Shown: piece by piece, positions 46,652-54,981 of the stretch | How the letters are laid out: each line of letters starts with the position of its first letter | Position numbering within the stretch: the stretch's first letter is position 1 | Source: Desmonostoc muscorum LEGE 12446 | Lineage (GTDB): Bacteria > Cyanobacteriota > Cyanobacteriia > Cyanobacteriales > Nostocaceae | Length of the DNA: 64,000 nt | Assembly: GCF_015207005.2 (NCBI RefSeq) | Contig: NZ_JADEXS020000001.1 | Span: forward strand, 2,170,001-2,234,000 | Direction of reading: 5' to 3' | The notes under the pieces: generated by a model | What the model saw: the letters and a program-made list of their open reading frames with translations, nothing else | Databases searched by the model: none | What the model was told of the DNA's origin: nothing | Made by a program: the position numbers and the translations under genes

Positions 46652-46963
46652 ATGTCAATTTATGTAGGCAACCTCTCTTACCAAGTTGCAGAAGATGATA
46701 TTAAGGGTGTTTTTGCAGAATATGGTACGGTAAAGCGGGTTCAATTACCTACAGACCGGGAAACAGGTCGTCTACGCGGCTTCGCTTTCGTGGAAATGGG
46801 AACAGATGCTGAAGAAACTGCTGCCATTGAAGCCCTTGATGGTGCTGAATGGATGGGTCGTGACCTGAAAGTTAACAAAGCCAAGCCCAAAGAAGACAGA
46901 GGTCCGTCTGGCGGCAATCGAGGAGGATACGGCGGTGGTGGCGGTGGACGTAACCGCTACTAA
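46652..46963 (+). CDS. RNA-binding protein, RRM plus Gly-rich tail (Rbp family)
   Basis: A 103-residue cyanobacterial Rbp protein: one RRM with RNP2 IYVGNL (3-8) and RNP1 RGFAFVEM (about 43-50), then a glycine-rich tail (GGNRGGYGGGGGGRNRY). Such proteins are cold-induced in Anabaena and bind mRNA. The gene is followed 69 bases later by rpsU, a linkage known for rbpA1-type genes in Anabaena species. Upstream GGAGAAAATCA gives the ribosome binding site. Confidence 0.95.
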   Translation: MSIYVGNLSYQVAEDDIKGVFAEYGTVKRVQLPTDRETGRLRGFAFVEMGTDAEETAAIEALDGAEWMGRDLKVNKAKPKEDRGPSGGNRGGYGGGGGGRNRY

Positions 46964-47032
46964 GTCTTGAAACCGGAAATTTCAAGAGCGAATTTTTAGG
47001 CCATTGATGAATTCAATTTAGTAGGAGAGATA

Positions 47033-47221
47033 ATGACCCAAATAATTGTGGGTGAAAATGAACACCTTGAGTCAGCCTTACGTCGATTTAAGCGAGAAGT
47101 TTCCAAGGCGGGAATTTTTCCAGATATGAGGAAGCACCGTCACTTTGAAACGCCTATTGAAAAATCCAAGCGCAAAAAACTTGCCTTACAAAAGCAGGGT
47201 AAAAGACGCTTCCGCACTTGA
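47033..47221 (+). CDS. rpsU: 30S ribosomal protein S21
   Basis: A 62-residue basic ribosomal protein: [20 protein letters not shown] at the start and [19 protein letters not shown] at the end, the full S21 pattern. A GTAGGAGAGAT ribosome binding site precedes ATG 47033. It is cotranscribed with the upstream rbp gene in all likelihood, as one strong terminator follows both. Confidence 0.97.
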   Translation: MTQIIVGENEHLESALRRFKREVSKAGIFPDMRKHRHFETPIEKSKRKKLALQKQGKRRFRT

Positions 47222-47242
47222 GAAGTGACTAGTATATAAATG

Positions 47243-47279
47243 AAAACCCTCATAAACACTATGAGGGTTTTGTTTTTTA
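47243..47279 (+). terminator. rho-independent terminator of rbp-rpsU
   Basis: An 11-bp perfect stem (AAAACCCTCAT with ATGAGGGTTTT), 7-base loop, then GTTTTTTAT. This is the clearest intrinsic terminator in the window. Confidence 0.92.
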
Positions 47280-47297
47280 TGATACTCTGCAAAAGTC

Positions 47298-47626
47298 ATA
47301 CCAATTTGAAATAAGAATGCGACAGATATATGGGTAGGGGCGTACAGCTGTACGCCCCTACAGTCGATTCATTTGTTGCAAAGATTTTTTGGGCGTTGCA
47401 TAATTGCGGGATGATTTGACAATTTGGATCAATACATAATCACCGCGTCTCCGTGTAAGAGCGTCCCCGTGTCATACAATTTCACTAAAACCCTGATACA
47501 TATAGATTTCGCGTAGGGGCACGGCATTGCCGTGCCCCTACCAACGTATTTGTATCATAATTAAAGTGAAACGGTATCAGCCCCAATCATCCCACTATTC
47601 AGCAACGCCATTTTTTGAATTGGTAT
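47298..47626. mobile_element. inverted-repeat-bounded intergenic element
   Basis: Ends ATACCAATTTGAA (47298) and TTGAATTGGTAT (ends 47626) form a 12-13 bp imperfect inverted repeat around about 330 non-coding bases. Inside lie two near-perfect palindromes: 47335-47360 (centre GTACAGCTGTAC, arms TAGGGGC) and 47514-47540 (arms TAGGGGCACGGCA). A related end (ATACCAATTTGAAAAATGA) occurs near 50999. Non-autonomous; fills the gap between rpsU and mutS2. The rest of 47222-47717 is featureless. Confidence 0.5.
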
Positions 47627-47717
47627 CAGTTTTTTGGTGGTTGCAGTTATAGCGATCGCAATCCTCATTAATGACTTAATACAGTTATTCTAGGCAAGAA
47701 CCAAAGGTGATTATTCT

Positions 47718-50156
47718 TCAATTTATATGGGCTACGGTGACACCACTCCCGCCATCTGCTTGTTCTGCGGCTTCGTAGTTATTAACTCTAGGATGCTGGT
47801 GCAAAAAGGCGTGGACACCTTGTCGCAATTTACCAGTGCCGTGTCCGTGAATAATCCATACTGGGCCCGTAGCTTCCGAGATAGCTTTATCGAGAATGAA
47901 TTCCGCATCAGCTACCCGCTTACCACGCAAATCAACGGTATTTCGGGAGGTGCGAATTGCTGGGACATTTTGCGGTGGTGGTGTGACTGCGGCTGGGGCT
48001 GGTTTCGGTTTGACAACTGGTTCAGCTTTTTGACCATCTAAAGATTCTACGTCTTCCAACTTCACAGTCATTTTCATTAGCCCAAACCGGACGCTTAACT
48101 CTCCATCCGCGTCAGGGGCGGTTAAGACTTCCGCTGTTTGTCCGAGTTTGGGAACACGAATGCGATCGCCTACTTTGGGCATAAACCCAGGTTTGGGTTT
48201 TGCTGGGGTTGCTGGCTGGTATTGCTGGGCAATTTGATTTAAAGCGTTAGTCGCTTGCTGTGCCTCTTGGGCGGTGGGCGTACCTTGTTGCAAGCGGCGG
48301 ATCACTTGGGCAATTTCCGTTTTTGCCTGGGCGATCGCTTGTTGCACTGCTACTTCCTGTGAAGCCCGCAAAGCGCTTTCCCTCTCTTCCAAGGCTGTAG
48401 CTTTGGCGGATACTTGTTTGTATAAACGTTCGGCTTGCTGCAACAAACTTTGGGCTTCCGCAGCTTTGGTTTCCTGGCGGCGGCGTTGGGCTTCTAACCC
48501 AGCAATTACCTGATTAACTTCATCTGTTGCTTCTCCCACTTGAGTTTTCGCCTGTTCTACCACTTCTGGTTTCAATCCCAAGCGCAGGGCAATTGTTAAG
48601 GCATTAGAACGCCCAGGTATCCCCCACAGTAGACGGTAAGTAGGCGAGAGAGTACTTTCATCAAATTCTACAGAGGCATTTTCAAACCGCTCATCGTCAT
48701 ATTTTAGGGCTTTGAGTTCGCCAAAGTGAGTGGTGGCAATGGTTAGCTGGGCGTGATTAGCGAGATATTGGAGTAAGGCGATCGCTAAGGCACTACCCTC
48801 AACTGGATCAGTACCTGCGCCGACTTCATCGAGTAAAACTAGGGATTGGGGATTGGGTATCGGGGATTGGGGATTAGGAAGTTCTTCATCCCCAGTCCCC
48901 AGTCCCCAGTCCCCATTCCCCAGTGCTTCCAAAATCCGACTAATCCGCCGAATGTGCCCAGAGAATGTGGATAAACTTTGCTGTAAGGATTGTTCATCGC
49001 CAATATCTGCCAGCACTTTGTCAAACCAAGGAATTTCTACTGGTTCGCGGGCGGGGACAAATAAACCCACTTTGGCCATCAATGCTGCTAACCCTAGAGT
49101 TTTTAAGGTTACAGTTTTCCCGCCTGTATTTGGCCCAGTAATTGTTACTACCCGAATGTGGGGACTGATGAGTAAATCCACGGGAACCACTGGCTGCCCT
49201 TGTTCGTGCTGTTGCTGCCACACTAACAGAGGATGCCGCAAGTTCCGCAAGGTAATCATTTCATTTTCTTGCGGTTCGATGAATCGCGGCGGATTGGCTC
49301 CTAGCCAGTAACTATATCGGGATCTAGCGGTTGCTAAATCCAATGTGGTGACAATTGCTAACAACCTTTCCAAATCTGGTTTGACTGCGGCTACTTGTTC
49401 TGTCAAAACGCGGCGAATTGCTTCTTCTTCGGCTTGCTCTCTTCTGATGATTTGCCGCAATTGGTTGCCCAGAGGCACGACGGAATTCGGTTCGATGTAG
49501 AGCGTCGCACCACTGGTAGAGGTATCGTGAACAATGCCGGGAATGGCGTCTTTTTGGGGTGCTTTGACAGGGATGACAAAGCGATCGCCCCGTTGGGTAA
49601 TAATCTGTTCTTGAACTGCCCCAGATTTTGCCTGTATGATATTTTGCAGCTTTTGGGTAATTTGCGTGCGTAATCGCCGCAAGTCGGTGCGAATTTCGCC
49701 GAGTTTTTGACTGGCGCGATCGGTTACCTGTGAGCGTTCATCAATACAGCGGTGAATTTCCTGTTCTAGTTCTGGGTAAGTCCGTAAATCGGCAACCAAA
49801 TCAGTAAGTATTGGTAAATCTTCCTGATTATCGATGACACGGCGCAAATTTCTTGCACCAGCCAGAGTGGTGGCGATCGCTAAGAGTTCATCTCCTGTCA
49901 AAATTCCGCTGCGTTCTGCCCGTTCTAGGGAATCCCCAATATCTTGAATTCCTTCAAATGAGAGTCCTGTAGTCAGGCGACTTTCCAGTTGATAGACTTC
50001 TTTGGTTTGCTTTAACAACTGTTCGCTTTCTGCCTGAAAATCGGGGATTTTCAGATGACGCGCGGCTATAACCCCCAATTTAGTTGCCGCAAAGGTGGAA
50101 AGGTGCTGGCACAGACGATGCCATTCTAATAGTTCTAAGGTTTCAGATTGGATCAA
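47718..50156 (-). CDS. mutS2: MutS2 family endonuclease/ATPase with a repeat-derived insertion
   Basis: MutS2 acts on branched DNA and, in some bacteria, on collided ribosomes; it suppresses recombination. The 812-residue protein has the core clamp region, Walker A TGPNTGGKTVTLK (about 339-351), Walker B LVLLDEVGAGTDPVEGSALA (about 438-457), a long coiled coil (about 510-620) and a C-terminal Smr nuclease domain (VDLRGKRVADAEFIL, then HGHGTGKLRQG). Between ILEAL and LVLLDEV sits a 26-residue stretch (NGDWGLGTGDEELPNPQ and following) encoded by intergenic-type GGGGATT/CCCCAGT repeat DNA at about 48845-48923. It is in frame and touches the Walker B strand, at a loop that varies in relatives. 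Confidence 0.93.
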   Translation of the reverse strand: MIQSETLELLEWHRLCQHLSTFAATKLGVIAARHLKIPDFQAESEQLLKQTKEVYQLESRLTTGLSFEGIQDIGDSLERAERSGILTGDELLAIATTLAGARNLRRVIDNQEDLPILTDLVADLRTYPELEQEIHRCIDERSQVTDRASQKLGEIRTDLRRLRTQITQKLQNIIQAKSGAVQEQIITQRGDRFVIPVKAPQKDAIPGIVHDTSTSGATLYIEPNSVVPLGNQLRQIIRREQAEEEAIRRVLTEQVAAVKPDLERLLAIVTTLDLATARSRYSYWLGANPPRFIEPQENEMITLRNLRHPLLVWQQQHEQGQPVVPVDLLISPHIRVVTITGPNTGGKTVTLKTLGLAALMAKVGLFVPAREPVEIPWFDKVLADIGDEQSLQQSLSTFSGHIRRISRILEALGNGDWGLGTGDEELPNPQSPIPNPQSLVLLDEVGAGTDPVEGSALAIALLQYLANHAQLTIATTHFGELKALKYDDERFENASVEFDESTLSPTYRLLWGIPGRSNALTIALRLGLKPEVVEQAKTQVGEATDEVNQVIAGLEAQRRRQETKAAEAQSLLQQAERLYKQVSAKATALEERESALRASQEVAVQQAIAQAKTEIAQVIRRLQQGTPTAQEAQQATNALNQIAQQYQPATPAKPKPGFMPKVGDRIRVPKLGQTAEVLTAPDADGELSVRFGLMKMTVKLEDVESLDGQKAEPVVKPKPAPAAVTPPPQNVPAIRTSRNTVDLRGKRVADAEFILDKAISEATGPVWIIHGHGTGKLRQGVHAFLHQHPRVNNYEAAEQADGGSGVTVAHIN

Positions 50157-50457
50157 GGCTTCAACGTCTAATCTGAAACTATCGTAACAATTCTAGCTCC
50201 TTCATGGGTAAACCTTAAAGGATCAGGATTTACGCACAGGTAACGGAAAATCGAACCACAGAGAACGCAGAGGACACAGAGGAATAGGAGTTTGAGAGGT
50301 TTATTGCGTAAGTCCTAAGGATAAAATACAGATATTCACTGATGGTCAAGACGGTTTCAAGAGGGTGTAGCTCAGGATATAACTACTCATATCTACGTAG
50401 TAACATAAAACCGCATGTGGGGTAAGTGCTGCTGTGGCAGTGATGTGCTTCATCCAT
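50157..50457. other. intergenic region with 92-bp element
   Basis: About 300 bases between mutS2 and the small hypothetical gene (both on the minus strand). It contains the 92-bp inverted-repeat element at 50225-50316; the remainder shows nothing distinct. Confidence 0.6.
50225..50316. mobile_element. 92-bp MITE-like element, copy 1
   Basis: Bounded by AGGATTTACGCA and TGCGTAAGTCCT (inverted, one mismatch). The inside reads GGTAACGGAAAATCGAACCA followed by an AGAACGCAGAGGACACAGAG-type stretch. The second copy at 60281-60372 has the same length and the same internal order, so the two are a repeat family with defined ends. Confidence 0.85.
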
Positions 50458-50718
50458 TTACGAAAAACCCGCCTCAATCATTTTGGCGATCGCATCTGGG
50501 TCAAAATTATTCAATGCTGAAACAAGTTCCTGAAACTGCTGATATTTTTGTTCACAGTAATTTCCTGTTCCCCATCCCATCAGTTCACAAAAATTGATGT
50601 AGTCTGTCCGCCAATGAAATGTTCCGAGATAGAGAACAAATTCTTCAGCTAATTTCTGGGATTCTGGACTAGGGTCGGGTTTGTCTGTAGCGTAATTCTC
50701 TGGTAGTTCTGATGTCAT
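50458..50718 (-). CDS. small hypothetical protein
   Basis: An 86-residue acidic, soluble protein (begins MTSELPENYATDKPDPSPES, then AEEFVLYLGTFHWRTDYINF with aromatic residues). It is probably helical and has no signal or membrane segment. I recall similar small proteins only in cyanobacteria and assign no function. The natural ATG at 50718 and a HIP1 motif (GGCGATCGC) near the stop codon suggest a resident gene. It is on the same strand as mutS2 but separated by repeat DNA. Confidence 0.65.
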   Translation of the reverse strand: MTSELPENYATDKPDPSPESQKLAEEFVLYLGTFHWRTDYINFCELMGWGTGNYCEQKYQQFQELVSALNNFDPDAIAKMIEAGFS

Positions 50719-51099
50719 GCTGTTTCACTCTACAACTTTGACTGAATTGGTAAGGCGATCGCATTCTCTGAAAATCTCTTCATAAGTCATACTAACTGCT
50801 TCAGTCATAATTGAGGGGCAATCTCCCCATGCTTGCTTTCACTAATAAAAAGCATTCACAAGGCGATCGCCCCTAAATATTTTGAGCGTTTTTAGCACTC
50901 GCTCTTTCCCCAGAAACACTTATGAATTATCTTTCATCAGTCTATCTGGAATAATGACTCCACACTCCACACTCCGCATTTATTACTCAGCGCTGATCAT
51001 ACCAATTTGAAAAATGATTGCCACAGTATGGATAGCCAAAAAGCTGAACTACTAACTATTTCACAATCTAAAATCTAAAATCCAAAATCCAAAATGGTA
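50719..51099. other. intergenic region with small repeats
   Basis: About 380 bases with two HIP1 sites, one end of the ATACCAATTTGAA element family (about 50999-51012), and a TCTAAAATCCAAAATCC repeat (51065-51095) beside the heme oxygenase stop codon. No coding sequence supported. Confidence 0.55.
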
Positions 51100-51816
51100 T
51101 TACTCAGCAGTAGCAAGTTCAGTACTACCACGTGTACGCCGCCGTGTGAGGCTGTTGTACAGCATGATACCGATCGCTTTGATCAAATTGCCTTCCAATT
51201 CTTGGAACATCTTCATGTTCACACCAAAGGCGGCGTTAGCTTCATCAACAATGCGATCGCCTGTAGCATCATCCAAGGGTAATTCATCCAAATTCTGGCG
51301 ATATTTGGCTTTGAATGCCTTTTCGTCAGTAATATCTGCAAATTCATAAAAGGCGGTACCTTGCCCATCAGACAAATTCATTGCCGTGACAGCAATATTT
51401 TTGAGAATTTGTCCCCCAGATAAATCACCCAGGTAACGAGTATATGAATGGGCGATTAACAGTTCTGGTTCTGTTGCAGATATTTCCCGAATCCGCTTGA
51501 CATAAGCTTCACCCGCAGAAGATAGTCGAATTTGCTCTTTCCAATTCGCACCAAAGTAATAATTTAGGTCTTGTTCTAGGGTATGCTTGCGGTTTAACTG
51601 GGGAAAATAAATTTTAGAAACAATTGGATGCTGGCGGTGCTTTTCTATCTCCTCTTCCATCGCTGAGTAGATGAAGTAGAAGTTAGCAACTAGTTTCCGG
51701 TAAGAGTTTTTCTCGACTACTCCTTTTAAAAAGCACTTGACAAAACCGACATTTTCTGCCATTGTGTGGGCTTTTTTAGTGCCTACACGTAATTTGGTTG
51801 CTAAATTGCTGCTCAT
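51100..51816 (-). CDS. ho1: heme oxygenase (biliverdin-producing)
   Basis: Opens heme to biliverdin IX-alpha with ferredoxin-derived electrons, releasing iron and CO; biliverdin feeds phycobilin synthesis for phycobilisomes. The 238-residue protein shows the proximal heme His in KKAHTMAEN (H17), the distal helix LIAHSYTRYLGDLSGGQILK (about 128-147) and the C-terminal EANAAFGVNMKMFQELE. Length and motifs match cyanobacterial HO1. Gene stands alone with a 560-base AT-rich upstream region. A low-oxygen paralogue (HO2) cannot be fully excluded from sequence alone. Confidence 0.93.
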   Translation of the reverse strand: MSSNLATKLRVGTKKAHTMAENVGFVKCFLKGVVEKNSYRKLVANFYFIYSAMEEEIEKHRQHPIVSKIYFPQLNRKHTLEQDLNYYFGANWKEQIRLSSAGEAYVKRIREISATEPELLIAHSYTRYLGDLSGGQILKNIAVTAMNLSDGQGTAFYEFADITDEKAFKAKYRQNLDELPLDDATGDRIVDEANAAFGVNMKMFQELEGNLIKAIGIMLYNSLTRRRTRGSTELATAE

Positions 51817-52380
51817 GCTAAATTTCTCAACTTTAAAAAGTCAACTGCCGGAGTTTTAACCGACCAACGGCTAAAAAGGCCATTAAAACGTTACCTTAAA
51901 ACTATTTGATGAGAATTTATATTAAAATTTTTTAAGCTTTGATTTTTTGTAGCTTTTTACACAACAAACTCACGAAATGAATAGAACTTTATATTGCTGG
52001 AATTTTGCTTTTTTGTTTTTATCAGTTAGATTTTACTTGCATTCTCAAGTTTGTTGGCAAAGCGATCTAATTACTAAAAGTAATATATATTACTTTTAAT
52101 TTTAAAAAGACTTTAAGTATTAACGAATACACATAAGAGTCAAGATTAAGATAGAGCGCATAAAAATAAGAATTAGCTAAAATGGGTAAACTTTACTGAT
52201 AACGTAAAAACCAACACTGACTTCATGAAATATTTACAATTACAGAAGTAATCCTTAAGTATTTTTACGTACAATTAAGTTTATCTAGAGCGAATTTTTA
52301 AAGAGAATAAAGAATGTCGAAATTGCTGAATCAAGTCTCAAGTGCTATTTTTCAGTTTGTTGTGTGGAGTGTTTAAGCAT
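51817..52380. other. AT-rich divergent promoter region
   Basis: About 560 bases between the divergent heme oxygenase and glmM genes. Low GC, several poly-T runs, no repeats of the local families and no HIP1 sites. Promoters for both genes must lie here but no box could be assigned by eye. Confidence 0.5.
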
Positions 52381-53853
52381 ATGGTTTCATCTGTAACTCG
52401 GACATCTGGCATTGTTGGGAATTCTGCTTCCGAAGCTAATGGATTAGGCAAAGGGATTGAGAGCAGTTTTGGGCTGAATTTACTACCACTACCAGCAAAT
52501 GCGTTATTTGGCACAGATGGTATTCGCGGACGAGTGGGAGAATTACTGAGTGCGCCCCTAGCATTGCAAATTGGATTTTGGGCGGGTATTGTTTTACGTA
52601 ACCATGCTACTGGTGTGGGGCCAGTGATTTTGGGACAAGATTCTCGAAACTCTAGCGATATGCTGGCAATGGCTTTGAGTGCCGGGTTAACAGCAGCAGG
52701 GTTAGAGGTTTGGTATTTGGGATTATGTCCTACTCCTTGCGTTGCCTATCTCACCAGCATCAGTGATGCCATCGGTGGAGTGATGATTTCTGCCAGTCAT
52801 AACCCCCCAGAGGACAACGGCATTAAGGTTTTTGGTGCCGATGGTGGGAAGTTACCCCAATTATTGCAAGCAGAAATTGAAGCCGGACTGCGTGGCAAGA
52901 TTTCAACTGCTGGTACTGAGAGTAATTGCGGCAGACATTACTCACGTTTCGAGTTAATCAGCCATTATGGCGAGGCGTTGAGAAAACCCTTGGATGGTGG
53001 CTTCAATCTTGAAGGAATGAAGATTGTTTTAGATTTAGCGTGGGGAGCAGCAGTAGGATTAGCACCAACAGTATTTACACAGATGGGTGCAGAAGTAATT
53101 TGCTTGCATAACGAAGCAGATGGCGATCGCATTAACGTCAACTGTGGTTCCACCCACCTAGATATTCTGGCAGCAACCGTACAAGAACACAACGCCGACT
53201 TAGGCTTTGCCTTTGATGGCGACGCCGATCGCGTCTTAGCAGTAGATAATACTGGCAGGCAAGTTAACGGCGATTACATTCTCTACCTCTGGGGACGCCA
53301 CCTACAACAAAAACAACTACTCCCAGATAACTTGATTGTATCCACAGTCATGGCTAACTTAGGCTTCGAGAAAGCTTGGAATGAAATAGGTGGGAACTTG
53401 ATTCGCACCGCAGTCGGGGACCAATACGTGCAAGCCGAAATGCTGCGGACAGGGGGAATGCTGGGCGGCGAACAATCAGGTCATATACTTTGCCGTCATT
53501 ATGCCGTAACAGGGGATGGCTTATTAACAGCCTTGCATTTAGCAGCTTTAGTCAAACAAAGTGGTGTTTCCCTAGCAGAATTAATAAATCAAAGCTTCCA
53601 GACCTATCCTCAATTATTGCGGAACGTGCGAGTTATAGACCGCGATCGCCGTTTAGGATGGAAAGATTGCCAACCTGTGCAAAAAGCGATCGATCTTGCC
53701 GAAGCTGCAATGGGTGATTCTGGTAGAATCTTAGTCCGCGCCTCTGGTACCGAACCAGTAATCAGAGTTATGGTGGAAGCCGCCAGTGCCGAACTTGCCA
53801 ACCACTGGACAAATGAATTAGTCTCAAAAGTCCAGCAACATCTGATGGACTAA
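52381..53853 (+). CDS. glmM: phosphoglucosamine mutase GlmM
   Basis: Converts glucosamine-6-phosphate to glucosamine-1-phosphate for UDP-GlcNAc and thus peptidoglycan and glycans. The 490-residue protein has the N-terminal [13 protein letters not shown] segment, the phosphoserine loop [18 protein letters not shown] (Ser near 139), the metal loop [14 protein letters not shown] and the sugar loop [10 protein letters not shown], then the phosphate loop [16 protein letters not shown] 52381 was chosen because GGAG lies 13 bases upstream and the protein then starts [10 protein letters not shown]; a TTG at 52342 would add 13 odd residues. Confidence 0.96.
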   Translation: MVSSVTRTSGIVGNSASEANGLGKGIESSFGLNLLPLPANALFGTDGIRGRVGELLSAPLALQIGFWAGIVLRNHATGVGPVILGQDSRNSSDMLAMALSAGLTAAGLEVWYLGLCPTPCVAYLTSISDAIGGVMISASHNPPEDNGIKVFGADGGKLPQLLQAEIEAGLRGKISTAGTESNCGRHYSRFELISHYGEALRKPLDGGFNLEGMKIVLDLAWGAAVGLAPTVFTQMGAEVICLHNEADGDRINVNCGSTHLDILAATVQEHNADLGFAFDGDADRVLAVDNTGRQVNGDYILYLWGRHLQQKQLLPDNLIVSTVMANLGFEKAWNEIGGNLIRTAVGDQYVQAEMLRTGGMLGGEQSGHILCRHYAVTGDGLLTALHLAALVKQSGVSLAELINQSFQTYPQLLRNVRVIDRDRRLGWKDCQPVQKAIDLAEAAMGDSGRILVRASGTEPVIRVMVEAASAELANHWTNELVSKVQQHLMD

Positions 53854-54178
53854 GGGACTTCCAATAAAAAAACATTCCATCTCCGGGGCGCACAGCTGTG
53901 CGCCCCTACAAATATATAAATAACCAAGGCTGGTGAATTTGTAGGAACTGTGAAATTGTGAGATAGTTTCTGCTTAATTAATTGCCACAAAAACTCACTG
54001 CATCACAATCAATACGGTTCGGTTAAGGTTTTTTTGATGAAAATTCTAAATCGCAAAGACAAGGGTAAATCGCCCTCAAGACGAAAGATTGATGATTGTA
54101 GAGACGCCGATTTATCGCGTCTCTGAATGTGTTATTATTTCCTTCGAGATTCTTAGCTATTTATTGTGATATAAAATA
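53854..54178. repeat. dispersed-repeat intergenic region
   Basis: About 325 bases. It contains one end of the AGGGACTTCCA family (about 53854-53880), a 22-bp perfect palindrome with CACAGCTGTG centre (53885-53906), and an imperfect GTAGAGACGC inverted repeat (about 54096-54125). No gene. Confidence 0.7.
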
Positions 54179-54946
54179 GTGCTTGTTTTTGTTATTCCAC
54201 TCAAAAGCGCACAAGTTTCCAATTCCTGGGAGCGTGTTACACAATTGTTTGAAAGATGCATTAAATCAGTTTGTAATCAGACCTCACCCAATTTTCACGT
54301 TATTGTTGTTTGTCACGAAAAGCCCAAAATAGAATTCACTCATTCCCAAATTACATACATTACAGTTAATTTTGATCCTCCAAACGAAATTAACCCTATA
54401 GCTAAAGGAGACACAGATAAAGGGCGGAAAATCCTAAAAGGATTGATTTATGCTCGTCAATTTTCTCCCACTCACACTATGACAGTTGATGCTGACGATT
54501 GTGTAAGTCAAAATTTAGCAAAATTTATTCAACAATACCCAGATTCTAATGGATGGTTTATCAATAAAGGTTATAAATATCAGGAAGGAAGTAACTACAT
54601 ATATCTGAAAAGAAACAATTTTTATAAAATGTGCGGCAGTTGTAACATTATCCGATATGATTTGAATGATTTGCCCCAGAACGGAGAATATAATCGTGGC
54701 TATGGATACTATAGATATTATATAGACCATGCCAAAGTTAGAGATATTTTAAAAAACAAAGGAAAAGCTATTAAATCATTACCGTTTCTAGGTGCGGTTT
54801 ATATTTTGGAAACAGGAGAAAATCTTTTTGATAATTCAAAAAGACTGAAATTTAGCATTTTTAATCGGAAATTATTAAATCAATCAATTAGAGATGAATT
54901 TGGATTGTACGACTTACAGCAATCCAAAGAAATTTGTCAACTATAA
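54179..54946 (+). CDS. GT-A type glycosyltransferase
   Basis: A 255-residue protein with a glycosyltransferase family A-like core: VFVIPLKSAQVSNSWERVTQ, RCIKSVCNQTSPNFHVIVVC (about 28-47), then TMTVDADDCVSQNLAKFI with the metal-binding DADD (about 101-104). The rest, rich in Tyr and Asn, shows no known domain. It begins with GTG 54179. It ends 35 bases before the O-antigen polymerase-like gene on the same strand, so it belongs to the second polysaccharide cluster. Confidence 0.83.
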   Translation: MLVFVIPLKSAQVSNSWERVTQLFERCIKSVCNQTSPNFHVIVVCHEKPKIEFTHSQITYITVNFDPPNEINPIAKGDTDKGRKILKGLIYARQFSPTHTMTVDADDCVSQNLAKFIQQYPDSNGWFINKGYKYQEGSNYIYLKRNNFYKMCGSCNIIRYDLNDLPQNGEYNRGYGYYRYYIDHAKVRDILKNKGKAIKSLPFLGAVYILETGENLFDNSKRLKFSIFNRKLLNQSIRDEFGLYDLQQSKEICQL

Positions 54947-54981
54947 TAGATTCCTTGAGGCTGATAGGCTACAGCATTACT

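Noticed and set aside
50157-50457. tRNA or other stable RNA gene between mutS2 and the small hypothetical gene
   Set aside because: No cloverleaf or conserved T-loop; the only structure is the 92-bp inverted-repeat element.
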